A DNA stretch of 64,000 bases from CAZIOH01 sp964540815 (GTDB taxonomy: Bacteria; Myxococcota_A; Polyangia; Fen-1088). The stretch's first letter is position 1. Every line of letters begins with the position of its first letter. A program made the position numbers and the translations under genes. The stretch covers positions 4,346 through 68,345 of the forward strand of contig CAZIOH010000030.1 of assembly GCA_964540815.1 (NCBI GenBank), in the 5' to 3' direction. The notes beneath the pieces were generated by a model, which had not been told where the DNA came from, did no database searches, and was given only the letters and a program-made list of their open reading frames with translations. Positions 8,166 through 17,820 of this stretch are shown in pieces.

Positions 8166-11096
8166 CTACTTTGCGAACTCGCCCAGATCCTCGCCGATCT
8201 CCTCCAGAAGGGAAGAAAGTGCTCCGGGAGGCAGCGAATCGAGTCGCCGGCGGAACCCCTCGAGCTCGTCCCGCAGGCGCGCGGCGCGCCGGCGAATGTT
8301 GGCGAGGGTCGTGTGCATCAGGATGAGCTGGGTGCTCTGGCCCTGGCCCGTCGCGCCGAGGGCAGAGTCGGTGCCCGCGCCCGCGCCACCGCCACTTTGC
8401 GGGGCGAGCCGGGTCCGCAGGTCATTGATCTCGCGCTCGAGGCCGGCTTGCCTCTCCTCGGACTCGCGGCGCAGCCGTGACAGCTCGAGGCGGGTCTCGA
8501 TGAGCTGCGCGTCCTTGGAGGCGATCGCGCGCTCGAAGTCGGTCCGCTCGCCGGGTGCCGGCGGCGTCGAGGTGGTGGTCGCCGTCGTCCCCGTCGACGT
8601 GGCCAGCGACGCCGACACGGAGCGCGCCACCTGATCCCGGGCGCGGGTCAGGGTGTCCTCGATCGCCGTCAGCATGCGCAGCTCCTGGCGCAGCTGCTCC
8701 TCCACGTCCTCGATGGCGGCCTGAATCTCCGCCGCGTCCGGCAGCCCGTGCGTGCCGTTCTGGACCCGCGCGCCGACACCGGATTCCAGTGGCGATTCCA
8801 GCTCGGGCACCGCGGGAGGGCCCTCGGCGGTCACGGTCCGGCGCGCCTCGGCCGCAGCCTCGGCCTGCCGCTCGGCGGCCGCCAGCCGCTCGTCGAGGCC
8901 GACCGCCCGCTGCTCCGCCGCCAGGGCCCGCTGCTCCATCGCCCCGAGCCGCCGCTCGGCCTCCTCACCGGCTCCCGGGCCCGCGGGCCCGACCCGGCCG
9001 GGGCCGGCCCCGGCCGCCGCGGCCAGGCTCTTCTCTCGCTCGAGCCGCAGCAGCTTGCCTTCGAGCTCGGCCAGGCGACCCCGTCGGGTCCGGTCGGCCT
9101 CCTCCAGCGCCTTGGCGTTCCGCCGCAACGTCGACGCTTCCTTGTCGGCCGCCGCCGCTCGCGCCTCCGCGGCGCGCAGGGAATCCTCGAGCTCGACCAC
9201 CAGGGCAGCCTGCTCGTCGACCGACGCGCGCAGGCGGCTGACCTCGCTGGCGTGCGCGGCTGCCGCCCGGTGGAGCTCCGCGATCGCGCGGTCCCGGCCC
9301 GCGCGCGCCACCTGAATATCCTCGGTGACGGGACGCTGCACGCTGGCCTCTTCCACGGCGTGTCGGTGCTTCTCCTCGAGCTCGGCCACCCGCCACACCA
9401 GATCCTGCTTGTCACCCTCGAGCCGAGCGATCCGCGCGTCCCGCTCGCTCACCAGGGCCGCGCGCTGCGAGAGCCCGCGAATCTGCTCCTCGGCCCCCTG
9501 CAGGCGCCGACCGAGCTCGACGGCCTCGGCGCGCTCGTGGGCGACCGCCCGCTCGGCGACCCGCACGCGCTCCTCGGCGTCCGCGAGGGCCACCGCCATC
9601 GACGCTCCGGGCTCGACGCCTCCTTGGCCGGAGCCGCGGGTCACCTGCTCGCGCTCGCGCTCCGCCGAGCTGGCCCGCCGGACGGCCTCGGCGAGGTTCA
9701 CCCGCAGCTGGGCGAGCTCCTCGCGAACGGCCGCGAGCTGCTCGGCGCCGGTGGCGTCGCCGCCCGGGGCCGTGGCGACGGACGCCCGCAGGCCCGTCGC
9801 GATCTGGTGCGCGACCGCCGCCATCTGCTCAGCGGTCTTGCGCGTGAGGGACAGCACCGCCTCGTCCGCCTCGAGGAGCGCCCGCCGCAGCCGGGTCATC
9901 TCGCCGTCGGTCGCGACCCGGTCCTCGGTGGCCCGCCGCAAGCGCGCCCGCAGCTCGTCCATCTCGTCGCCCTGCACGCGCGCCACCCGCATGGCCGACT
10001 CCGCCTGCACGAGCGCCTCGTCCAGCTTGCGGCGCAGCTCGGCGACCCGGTTCTCGAGCTCCTCCACCCGCGCCCGACCCCGGTGCTCGCTCTCCTCGAG
10101 CCGGCGCTCGGCCAGCTCCGCGCGGGTGGCGGCGGCCACCGCGTCGAGCCCACCCGTGAGGACCGCCGCCACCGGAGTCGCCGCCGGTCCGGCGGGCTTG
10201 CTCGCCCCCGCGAGGGTGGTCCGGTCGGTGAGGGCCCGCAGGTTGGTCTCGGCGGTCTCGAGCTCGACCGTCAGCTGCGAGACCTTGGCGAGGAGCCGCG
10301 CGATCTCGGCGTTCTGGTTGGCGAGGCGGGTGCGCGCCTCCTCGGCCGCCTGCTCCCCGGCCTGCAGCCGGCGCGCGACCTCATCGGGGATCGCGGGGCG
10401 CCCCCCGGCGCCGGGCGCCGCGTGCAGCAGGCGCTCGATCGGCTCGAACGGCACCTGGACGAGGGCGTACCCGAGCGCCGCCGGCGCGGTCTTGCCGGCG
10501 ATGGCGACGTAGTGGGTGGGGGGCTCGGCCTTGCCGTCGAGCAAGGTCGCGTCCACCCGCAGCGCGTCCGCCGCGCTGTCGAACTCCACGAGCCCGAAGC
10601 CGAGGAAGGGGGTACGCCCGAGCATCCGGACCACCGGGAACTGCCCTTCGAGGGCATCGACGAGCTCGTAGTAGCCGATCCCCTCGGCGGGGGCTGGCGT
10701 CCGGCGCTCGGCGGCGACCACGCTGATCATGATGTGGCCGCCCGCCGACAGGATCCGCCGCAGCACCAGCAGGAGGTTGCGGTTTCCGACCAGCGACCGA
10801 CCGTCCGGGACGATGATGAAGTCGAAGAGCTCGTCGAGGACCCCCATCTGCCGCAGATCCGTCGCCGGCCGGTAGTCCACCTTCGGGTGCGAGAACCGGG
10901 TCCGGGCGCGCTCGATCTGTGCGAGATCGCTGTCGATGACCACCACCCGGTCCGCGCCCTGGGTCGCGAGGTACCTGGCGGAATCGCCGTCGTCGCAGCC
11001 GATTTCCAGCACCCGGCGCCCGGTCCACAGGGGAGCGGTGTAGGCATAAAGGGGAAGCCGCAGGTTCAGGAGGTCGGTCGCGCTGCGCTCTGCCAT
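8166..11096 (-). CDS. Methyltransferase-coiled-coil fusion protein
   Basis: A 976-residue protein with two parts. Residues about 1-215 are a class I SAM-dependent methyltransferase-like domain: motif I VLEIGCDDGD at about 29-38, acidic loop VVVIDSD, and a later SAGGHIMISV strand. From about residue 245 to 960 it is almost entirely heptad-patterned coiled coil rich in Glu, Arg, Ala and Leu, with short breaks. The end is a Leu/Arg-rich helical segment (LRDELEGFRRRLDSL). No signal peptide or membrane segment is seen, so it is cytoplasmic and probably an elongated dimer. ATG 11096 has no Shine-Dalgarno sequence and may be leaderless. Myxobacteria use long coiled-coil proteins as polar and cytoskeletal organisers; such a role here is only a guess. 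Confidence 0.8.
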   Translation of the reverse strand: MAERSATDLLNLRLPLYAYTAPLWTGRRVLEIGCDDGDSARYLATQGADRVVVIDSDLAQIERARTRFSHPKVDYRPATDLRQMGVLDELFDFIIVPDGRSLVGNRNLLLVLRRILSAGGHIMISVVAAERRTPAPAEGIGYYELVDALEGQFPVVRMLGRTPFLGFGLVEFDSAADALRVDATLLDGKAEPPTHYVAIAGKTAPAALGYALVQVPFEPIERLLHAAPGAGGRPAIPDEVARRLQAGEQAAEEARTRLANQNAEIARLLAKVSQLTVELETAETNLRALTDRTTLAGASKPAGPAATPVAAVLTGGLDAVAAATRAELAERRLEESEHRGRARVEELENRVAELRRKLDEALVQAESAMRVARVQGDEMDELRARLRRATEDRVATDGEMTRLRRALLEADEAVLSLTRKTAEQMAAVAHQIATGLRASVATAPGGDATGAEQLAAVREELAQLRVNLAEAVRRASSAEREREQVTRGSGQGGVEPGASMAVALADAEERVRVAERAVAHERAEAVELGRRLQGAEEQIRGLSQRAALVSERDARIARLEGDKQDLVWRVAELEEKHRHAVEEASVQRPVTEDIQVARAGRDRAIAELHRAAAAHASEVSRLRASVDEQAALVVELEDSLRAAEARAAAADKEASTLRRNAKALEEADRTRRGRLAELEGKLLRLEREKSLAAAAGAGPGRVGPAGPGAGEEAERRLGAMEQRALAAEQRAVGLDERLAAAERQAEAAAEARRTVTAEGPPAVPELESPLESGVGARVQNGTHGLPDAAEIQAAIEDVEEQLRQELRMLTAIEDTLTRARDQVARSVSASLATSTGTTATTTSTPPAPGERTDFERAIASKDAQLIETRLELSRLRRESEERQAGLEREINDLRTRLAPQSGGGAGAGTDSALGATGQGQSTQLILMHTTLANIRRRAARLRDELEGFRRRLDSLPPGALSSLLEEIGEDLGEFAK

Positions 11097-11203
11097 GGGG
11101 GTCGGGGCGCACTATAACGCCAAGCCGGCGGAATGGCGCGGCAAGAACGGGCAAGAACGGTTGTCGCGCATCCGTGGCATACTCGAGCCCGGGAACCACG
11201 AGC

Positions 11204-11665
11204 GTGGCCAAGCAGAAACCCAAGACGCCCTCCAGAATTCCGGCCACCGTCAAGCCAGGCGTCGGCGCGGGCGGCAGCGGCGCGGGTGGCGGTGTCGGGA
11301 GGGGCGCCGTCCAGCGACGGCGGTCTTCCACGGCGCGCACCGCGGGCCCCCCTCCGGTCGGGGATGTGGCCTTGGTCCTTGCCCGGGATGGACGCGGCAC
11401 CCATATTCTCCGTCGGCGGGGGAACGGTGGGGCCGTCGAGCAGGGCATCTTGCAGCCCTTGACCGAGGGCAAGCCCATCGACGGAGAGGTCGTGAGCTTG
11501 CAGCAGAGGCCCGAGTTTCCGCTGCTGTTCGACGTGAAGACCGAATGGACGCCGCCCGAGGGCCGTCCCACATCCGATGGACCCGCGCAGGTGGCCACCG
11601 AGGCTTATCGCCGGGGCTGGGACGCGGTCTGGGGCGATTCCGAGCCCGACCGAACCCTCAACTAG
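11204..11665 (+). CDS. Hypothetical protein
   Basis: A protein of about 153 residues, divergent from the methyltransferase/coiled-coil gene. The first about 55 residues are basic, Gly-rich and probably disordered. The rest (VALVLARDGRGTHILRRR, then PIDGEVVSLQQRPEFPLLFDV) looks like a small folded domain with beta strands, ending in an acidic tail. GTG 11204 begins VAKQKPK; GTG 11174 in the same frame is an equally possible start, and neither has a good ribosome binding site. No membrane or export signal is seen. I do not recognise the family. Confidence 0.55.
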   Translation: MAKQKPKTPSRIPATVKPGVGAGGSGAGGGVGRGAVQRRRSSTARTAGPPPVGDVALVLARDGRGTHILRRRGNGGAVEQGILQPLTEGKPIDGEVVSLQQRPEFPLLFDVKTEWTPPEGRPTSDGPAQVATEAYRRGWDAVWGDSEPDRTLN

Positions 11666-11836
11666 TACCGGCCCAATCCGAGGAGCGCAGAGGCGCGCCG
11701 ACCTGCGCCAAAATTGCGTCCGGAAAGCGCTGGAAAAATGCTCGAAAAACGGGACAAACGCGCCAAGCAGCACTATGTTGCGGGCGTGTTTCAGGATTCA
11801 AGCTTGGTTGTAATTCCTCCGAAACCGGATACTCCC

Positions 11837-12094
11837 ATGCCCGACCATCTCGAAGCCCCCCTGACCCACCGGATTCGCATGCAAAACATCTTGGCCTGGA
11901 TTCGAACCGCGAAGGAGAACCTGCCCGCCATCAGCCGGGGCGCCGTCTCAACCGACCGCGTCGTCGCCATGTCGGCGCTCCTCGATCGCCTGCACGTCGA
12001 GGCGGTCCGCCGTCAGCGGGCGATGGAGTCGGACGCCGCCAACGCCTCTTCCACGGGTGCCGGCAAGCAGGACCCGCGCCGGCGCGCCGCCTGA
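11837..12094 (+). CDS. Small hypothetical protein
   Basis: An 85-residue frame starting at ATG 11837 (MPDHLEAPLTHR), with a helical, amphipathic middle (ILAWIRTAKENLPAI) and a polar Ala/Arg/Ser-rich tail. The 130 nt before it are less GC-rich than their surroundings and could hold a promoter. An upstream ATG at 11738 would add a basic extension. No family is recognised, and with weak start signals the gene is uncertain. Confidence 0.35.
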   Translation: MPDHLEAPLTHRIRMQNILAWIRTAKENLPAISRGAVSTDRVVAMSALLDRLHVEAVRRQRAMESDAANASSTGAGKQDPRRRAA

Positions 12095-12203
12095 GTCAGA
12101 CCCAGGCCTGGGGGTGGATGCCGCAGCCGCGCGCGCCGACGCGGCGATCTGCTGGACGACATTTTCGCACCACGTGGCGTCGTTGCTATGGTTGGCTAAC
12201 CCC

Positions 12204-14447
12204 GTGAACCGCCCCCCTGCCCTTCGCGCCGTCCGAAAAGCCGAACCACTCTCGCCGTCGACCACCGGCTGGCGGTCGCCACCGCCGCCGCCGCCGACAA
12301 TGGCCTCTGCCTCGCTCATCCTGGCGGCCGCGCTCCTCGGCCTCGGGGCTGCGTGCACGGGCGCGGCCGGCCCCCCCTCGGTTCGTTCGGAGATCCCCTC
12401 GGAAAAGGGGGAGGAGCCCGGGCGCCGCCCGCCACCCACCGCCCCGACCGCCACCGCCCCTGCCGGCGCCGGCGCCGGGGAAAAGAGCGCCGAGCGCCCG
12501 GGCGCCTCGACCCCCGGCGCGACCGAGAGCGCCCGACCGCCGGTGGAAGCCGGGCGCGTGCTGCTGGTCGAGGGCGGCGAGGAGCACTGGATCGATGCTC
12601 AGAAGGCCGCCGCGGACGGCTACACCATCGTGGATCTCGGCGACGACTTCACGCCCTACATCTTCGCGGAGCAGCACGACGCCGAAGGGCAGCCCATGCC
12701 GAACCGCTACCGGCGGGTGTTCATCGGGCTCGCCAACGATCGGCTGGACAGCGACGGCGAGCCGCTCGAGCCGGGCGAGAAGAACTACCTCGAGCTCTAC
12801 GGGATCTTCCCGTCGCTCTCGGTGCTGCGCGCCCGCTTCCTCACCGACGAGACCCGCAGCTGCCTCGATCCCGCGGGGCAGCCCGCCCTCGAGGCGGTGG
12901 AGACCATCTCGTACGTCTCGCCCGAGGCCATGCGCAAGGAGGAGCGTCGCCTCGCGCGGGTGCGCAAGGAGCTGGAGGACGCCCGCCACAAGGCCCACGT
13001 GAAGACCCTGGAGGCCCTGGTCAAGCTGCACCCGGAGAACGACGCCAAGGTCAAGCTCCTCGCCCACCGGGCCGCCGAGAAGGAGGCCATGGCCGAGGTG
13101 GAGAAGCGCCTGAACTGCGAGCAGCTGCTCGGCGGCAAGGGCCGCCCCAAGCACCAGACCGGGGTCTACGACGATGCCATGCGGCTGGCGGTCCGGCGAT
13201 TCCAGCAAAAGCACATGATCTACGAGGCGAACTACCTGCGTCGCAAGACCATGGACGCCCTGGCCCGCCCCACCTTGCAAAACGACCATGACAGTCTGGT
13301 GCGGGTCCTGCGCGAGCGGGTGGTGGCCGCCGCCAGCGTGGTGGAGGACGGCTCGACCGACACCCGGAGCGGGCCGCCCACCTTCGTGTCGGCGAGCGGC
13401 AAGCGGATCCCGATGCGCAACCTGGCCGAGGAGTATACCAAGGAGGCGGTCAGCGCCCTCGGCCTCGACACCCCGGACAAGGCGCTCGCCTTCTTCAAGC
13501 GGCATCCCGACGCCGAGCTCCAGCACCTGCGCGCGGCGGTCAAGCTCCCTCCCCGCCCCGAGTACTACGGGCCAAACATGGATCTGTCGCTGGTGGTGGA
13601 CCGGGGCGACGTCTGGTACGACCCGCCGTTCGACGAGAGCGATCACTGGAAGGTGCAGCCGCGCAAGCACTTCCCCTCCTTGACCTTGCTCCTCAAGTAC
13701 CGCGGGCAGCAGATCCCGCTTGCACGCTGGAGGACGACCATCGGGGGCTGGCGCGCGGAGCAGGCCTCGAATGGCTACGAGTACTACCGCTACAAGGGCT
13801 CGGACATCGGGCCGCGCGTGATCCGGCACGTGGTCTCTGGCCCGGTGTGGATCGCGCCCCCTTCGACCCCGATCCGCTCGCTGGTGAAGGGCAAGATCAT
13901 CAACAAGCGCTGGGAGCAGGTGGTGAACTACGACGAGCTCGGGCCGGGATACCTCTCGGCGTACGGCGTGGTGGCCGGATACTTCGTGATCCCGGGGCAA
14001 AACGGGCGCCCCGACTTCGACAACGGGATCCGCGCCCACGGGTCCTCGGACTACCTGTCGATCTACAGCGCCAACGGCTACTCGCACGGGTGCCATCGCT
14101 TGCCCAATCACCTGGCCATCCGGATGTACGACTTCGTGCTGCAGCACCGCAACGTGCGGCTCGAGGGCGATTCCCCCATGAGCTTCTGGCGGCAGTTCCT
14201 GTGGAAGGAGAGCGTCTACGAGATGCGCATCCCCTCGCGCGGCTACGTCTTCACCCTGGATCCCCCGCTGCCGGTCAACGTGCTCGAGGGGGAGATCAAG
14301 GGCACCGCCAAGAAGCCCATCATCGGCTATGTCCCCAAGCCGGGCGTGAAGTACCCCGGACCGCCGCCGCCCGCCCCGGATTCGCCCGAGGCGCGCGGGG
14401 GCGGCGTGGGGCCGGCGAGCACCAACGCCGGGGAGGAGAGCCCATGA
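12204..14447 (+). CDS. L,D-transpeptidase (YkuD fold) with peptidoglycan-binding domain
   Basis: A protein of about 747 residues that should make 3-3 crosslinks or attach proteins in peptidoglycan. The catalytic signature is SHGCHRLPN with Cys630, and His612 in RAHGSSDYL lies upstream at the usual distance for a YkuD domain. A PG_binding_1-like helical repeat (YDDAMRLAVRRFQQKH) lies in the first half after a charged helical stretch. The N-terminus has a hydrophobic segment ending in GLGAAC, so it is probably a lipoprotein, followed by a Pro/Ala/Gly linker. GTG 12204 is chosen because it adds the basic residues expected before the signal core; ATG 12300 is the alternative. The stop overlaps the next start by 4 nt. 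Confidence 0.85.
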   Translation: MNRPPALRAVRKAEPLSPSTTGWRSPPPPPPTMASASLILAAALLGLGAACTGAAGPPSVRSEIPSEKGEEPGRRPPPTAPTATAPAGAGAGEKSAERPGASTPGATESARPPVEAGRVLLVEGGEEHWIDAQKAAADGYTIVDLGDDFTPYIFAEQHDAEGQPMPNRYRRVFIGLANDRLDSDGEPLEPGEKNYLELYGIFPSLSVLRARFLTDETRSCLDPAGQPALEAVETISYVSPEAMRKEERRLARVRKELEDARHKAHVKTLEALVKLHPENDAKVKLLAHRAAEKEAMAEVEKRLNCEQLLGGKGRPKHQTGVYDDAMRLAVRRFQQKHMIYEANYLRRKTMDALARPTLQNDHDSLVRVLRERVVAAASVVEDGSTDTRSGPPTFVSASGKRIPMRNLAEEYTKEAVSALGLDTPDKALAFFKRHPDAELQHLRAAVKLPPRPEYYGPNMDLSLVVDRGDVWYDPPFDESDHWKVQPRKHFPSLTLLLKYRGQQIPLARWRTTIGGWRAEQASNGYEYYRYKGSDIGPRVIRHVVSGPVWIAPPSTPIRSLVKGKIINKRWEQVVNYDELGPGYLSAYGVVAGYFVIPGQNGRPDFDNGIRAHGSSDYLSIYSANGYSHGCHRLPNHLAIRMYDFVLQHRNVRLEGDSPMSFWRQFLWKESVYEMRIPSRGYVFTLDPPLPVNVLEGEIKGTAKKPIIGYVPKPGVKYPGPPPPAPDSPEARGGGVGPASTNAGEESP

Positions 14448-15040
14448 GCAAGCTGCCAGATGTGCCGGACGCTCCCGACGCACCCGATCGGCTGTGGGCG
14501 CGCATGCGTCGGCGATTGCCCGGCAGGAAGCTCGCCGTCGGGGCGGGCGGGCTCGGCCTGCTCGGGCTCGTCTGGCTGGCGGGGGCGCGCGCGGAGGCGC
14601 CGCGGGCGGCTGGCCCGACGCCCACCCCGGCGGCGACCACCCCGGGGGGCGAGACCACCGGCGCGGTCCCGGCGGCGGGCGCGGTGGGTGGCGCGTCCGG
14701 CTCGACCGGGAGCGCGACCTCGAGCAAGGTGCGGGTGGTGTTCAAGACCGTGCCCCCGACCCAGGCCACCGTGAACTGGGGCAAGAAGCGCCTCGGCATC
14801 GTCAAGCCCAAGGCCCCCCTCGTGATCGAGCGCCCGCGCGACAGCGGGCCCCTCGACGTGGTCGTCCACGCCGAGGGCTGCTTGCCGGTGCACTCGCGGG
14901 TCTACACCTTCACCGACAGCGTGCTCGCCGTGAAGGTCACCCCCCTCGACAAGAAGAACACCATCTTCGGATACAAGGAGGCCCCGCCCCCCGACGAGGA
15001 CGGCGGCCCCCCCCCCGCCGGCGACGCCGGCATGCCCTGA
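14444..15040 (+). CDS. Membrane-anchored PEGA-like protein
   Basis: A 198-residue protein translationally coupled to the L,D-transpeptidase (ATGA overlap; GGGAGGAGAG just upstream). The N-terminus is a basic cytoplasmic stretch (MRRRLPGRKLAVG) followed by one membrane segment (about residues 30-47), then a Thr/Pro/Gly linker. Residues about 95-180 resemble a PEGA domain: VVFKTVPPTQATVNWGKKRLG, then a predicted beta-sandwich ending FTDSVLAVKVTPLDKK. PEGA domains usually sit outside the membrane and bind cell-wall or surface components. The coupling suggests that it assists or positions the transpeptidase; this is an inference. The C-terminus is Pro/Asp/Gly-rich. Confidence 0.7.
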   Translation: MSKLPDVPDAPDAPDRLWARMRRRLPGRKLAVGAGGLGLLGLVWLAGARAEAPRAAGPTPTPAATTPGGETTGAVPAAGAVGGASGSTGSATSSKVRVVFKTVPPTQATVNWGKKRLGIVKPKAPLVIERPRDSGPLDVVVHAEGCLPVHSRVYTFTDSVLAVKVTPLDKKNTIFGYKEAPPPDEDGGPPPAGDAGMP

Positions 15041-15067
15041 GAAGGTCCTCGGGCACCCTCGAGACCC

Positions 15068-15085
15068 GTGGACGTCAACGTCCAC
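15068..15085. terminator. Short hairpin between convergent genes
   Basis: GTGGACGT and ACGTCCAC form an 8-bp perfect inverted repeat with a 2-nt centre, in the 69-bp gap between genes ending at 15040 (+) and 15110 (-). No T-tract follows. It may be a weak bidirectional terminator or chance. Confidence 0.35.
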
Positions 15086-15109
15086 GTCCACGGTCACGGA
15101 TTTGGCCGC

Positions 15110-17551
15110 CTACACCTCGCAGTCGACGACGACCGTGGTTCCGGCCGCGGCGTAGGGAACGAGGTTGCCGGCGATGGGCTTGCCGTCGACGGTGAGCTTG
15201 GCCTCGCCGCCACCTCCCCCGTTCTTGACCCGGATCTGGTACTCGGCGCCGCGGCACCTGCGGGTGACGGTGAATGCCGCAATCTCCTTGCCGATGCAGG
15301 GCTGCACCCGAAGGCCCTCGTAATCGGGGCGGACGCCGAGCATGTAGTGGGCGATGGCCACGTAGTTCCAGGCCGCCGTGCCGGTCAGCCACGAGTTCTT
15401 GGCCTCGCCGTGCCGCGGAGCGTCCTTGCCGGCGATCATCTGGGCGTAGACGTAGGGCTCGAGACGGTGAATCTCGCTCACCTCCTCGAGGTATGCGGGG
15501 GTGATCTTCTTGTAGTACTCGAAGGCCCGATCGCCCCGGCCGAGCACGGTCTCGGCGATCATGATCCACGGGTTGTTGTGGCAGAAGATCCCGGCGTTCT
15601 CCTTGTACCCGGGCGGGTACGAGCTGATCTCCCCGAGCTCGACGTGGTAGGTGCTGTACGGCGGGTTGTTGAGCACGATCCCGTACCGGGTGTCGAGCCG
15701 CTCCTTGACCGAGTCGAGGGCCTTCCTGGCCTCGCCGGTCTTGGCGCCGATCCCGGCCATCACGCAGAAGCCCTGCGGCTCGATGAAGATCTGCGCCTCC
15801 TTGTTCTCCTTGCTGCCCACCTTGTTCCCGAAGAAGTCGTAGGCGCGCAGGAACCACTGCCCGTCCCACCCGTGCTTGAGGACCACCTCGGTCATCTTGC
15901 TGGCCTCGGCGGCGGCGCGCGCGGCCTCGGGCGCCTCGCCCACCTTGGCCGCGAGGTAGGCGTAGTCCGGCGCCACGCCGACGAACATCCCGGCGATGAA
16001 CACCGACTCGGCGGTGCGCCCGGTCCGGTTCCCGGTGGTCTGGAAGGACTCGTCGGGCGTCTCCGAGAAGCAGTTGAGGTTGAGGCAATCGTTCCAGTCG
16101 GCGCGCCCGATGAGGGGCAGGCCGTGGGGCCCGAGATTGTTCAAGACATGGTTGAAGGATCGCTTCAGATGTTCGTACAGCGACGCGCTGTTCTTCGGGT
16201 CGTTGTCGAAGGGCACCTGCTCCTTCAGGATGGCGAAGTCGCCGGTCTCCCGGATGTAGGCCGCCACCCCGAAGATCAGCCACAGCGGATCGTCGTTGAA
16301 CCCGCTGCCGACGTCGTTGTTGCCGCGCTTGGTGAGCGGCTGGTACTGGTGGTAGGCGCTGCCGTCCGGGAACTGGGTCGACGCGATGTCGATGATGCGC
16401 TCGCGGGCCCGCTCGGGCAGCAGGTGCACGAACCCGAGGAGGTCCTGGTTCGAGTCGCGGAACCCCATGCCGCGGCCGATCCCGGTCTCGAAGTACGAGG
16501 CGCTGCGCGACATGTTGAAGGTGACCATGCACTGATAGGGGTTCCAGATGTTGACCATGCGGTCGAGCTTCGGGTCCCCCGAGGTGACGTGGTAGTAGCC
16601 GAGCAGCTTGGTCCAGTGGTCGGCGAGCGCCTGCAGCGCGGCATCGACCTGGGCGTCGGTCGCGAAGGCACGGATCTGCTGATGGGCCGGCTTCTTGTTG
16701 ATGACGCCGGGCTTCTCCCACTTCTCGTCGCGCGGGACCTCGACATAGCCGAGCTGGAAGACGAACACCTTCTCCTCGCCTGGGGCCAGCGTCACGGCGA
16801 GGCCGTGCGACCCGACCGGAGCCCAGCCGCTCGCCACCGAGTTGCCCGACTCGCCCCGGGCGACCACCTGCGGCTCGCCCATCCCGTTGTAGAGGCCCAT
16901 GAAGGTCTCGCGATCGGTGTCGAAGCCGGCCACCGGGGCGTTGACGTGATAGAACGCGTAGTGGTCGCGCCGCTCGCGGTACTCGGTCTTGTGGTAGATG
17001 GTGTTGCCGGTGCTGGTCTGCTCGATCTCGACCTCGCCCGTGCTGTAGTTCCGCTGGTAGTTGGTCATGTCGTCGTAGGCGTTCCACAGGCAGAACTCGA
17101 GGTACGAGTAGAGCTGGACGCTGCGCGGCGCGCCGCTCTCGTTCTTGAGCTTCACCCGGTGCACCTCGGCGTTGTGCCCGAGCGGGACCAGGAACGTGAC
17201 CTCGGCCGAGAGGCCCTGGCGCTGGCCCTTGATCTTGGTGTAGCCGAGCCCGTGACGGCACTCGTAGGCGTCGAGCTCGGTCTTGACCGGCATGTACGAG
17301 GGCGACCAGAAGCTGCCGTCCGCCTCGCGCAGGTAGAAGTACCGCCCGCCGACGTCGGTCGGGGCATTGTTGTAGCGGTAGCGCAGGAGGCGCCGCAGCC
17401 GCGCGTCCCGGTAGAAGCAGTACCCGCCCGCCTGGTGGGAGATGAGGCCGAAGAACTTCTCCGACCCGAGGTAGTTGATCCAGGGATACGGGGTCTTGGG
17501 AGTGGTGATCACATACTCGCGCTTCTCATCGTCGAAAAAGCCAAATTGCAT
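15110..17551 (-). CDS. Cellobiose phosphorylase (GH94)
   Basis: An 813-residue cytoplasmic phosphorylase that splits cellobiose with phosphate into glucose-1-phosphate and glucose (EC 2.4.1.20 type). From memory, the sequence follows bacterial cellobiose phosphorylases along its length, including REYVITTPKTPYPWINYLG at the N-terminus, NIWNPYQCMVTFNMSRSAS, GRGMGFRDSNQDLLGF and GRADWNDCLNLNC. Asp488 in the last motif matches the GH94 proton donor. Length and domain order are normal for the family. GGGAGG lies about 11 nt before ATG 17551. There is no signal peptide, so cellobiose must be imported; no transporter is adjacent. With the secreted GH8 glucanase at 37-39 kb it suggests use of beta-1,4-glucan breakdown products. 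Closely related chitobiose phosphorylases are a less likely alternative. Confidence 0.95.
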   Translation of the reverse strand: MQFGFFDDEKREYVITTPKTPYPWINYLGSEKFFGLISHQAGGYCFYRDARLRRLLRYRYNNAPTDVGGRYFYLREADGSFWSPSYMPVKTELDAYECRHGLGYTKIKGQRQGLSAEVTFLVPLGHNAEVHRVKLKNESGAPRSVQLYSYLEFCLWNAYDDMTNYQRNYSTGEVEIEQTSTGNTIYHKTEYRERRDHYAFYHVNAPVAGFDTDRETFMGLYNGMGEPQVVARGESGNSVASGWAPVGSHGLAVTLAPGEEKVFVFQLGYVEVPRDEKWEKPGVINKKPAHQQIRAFATDAQVDAALQALADHWTKLLGYYHVTSGDPKLDRMVNIWNPYQCMVTFNMSRSASYFETGIGRGMGFRDSNQDLLGFVHLLPERARERIIDIASTQFPDGSAYHQYQPLTKRGNNDVGSGFNDDPLWLIFGVAAYIRETGDFAILKEQVPFDNDPKNSASLYEHLKRSFNHVLNNLGPHGLPLIGRADWNDCLNLNCFSETPDESFQTTGNRTGRTAESVFIAGMFVGVAPDYAYLAAKVGEAPEAARAAAEASKMTEVVLKHGWDGQWFLRAYDFFGNKVGSKENKEAQIFIEPQGFCVMAGIGAKTGEARKALDSVKERLDTRYGIVLNNPPYSTYHVELGEISSYPPGYKENAGIFCHNNPWIMIAETVLGRGDRAFEYYKKITPAYLEEVSEIHRLEPYVYAQMIAGKDAPRHGEAKNSWLTGTAAWNYVAIAHYMLGVRPDYEGLRVQPCIGKEIAAFTVTRRCRGAEYQIRVKNGGGGGEAKLTVDGKPIAGNLVPYAAAGTTVVVDCEV

Positions 17552-17820
17552 CTCTTCAATCCTCCCAAAGGGTGTCGGAGTCGGGCGGGAAAACGGCCGC
17601 GGATGTTACTCCAAGCCGCCGCGGATCGTCGCGGTTTTCCCCGGCCGGATCCGAAAACTTGGCGTAGACTGCCGAGGAATCGCCCGGGCCGGTCCCTCGG
17701 CTCGGCCCCGGGGCATTCGCAGCAAGTTCGAAGCCGAGCTCGAAGCAATATCGACGTGACAGATTGCGCTGGCCTTGCGGTCTCCCCCGAGCCCCGAGCC
17801 AGCCAGGAGGAGGTTCGCCC

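Noticed and set aside
8748..11117. 789-codon plus-strand frame opposite the methyltransferase/coiled-coil gene
   Set aside because: It mirrors a coiled-coil gene with strong codon bias; the translation has no domain and no start signal.
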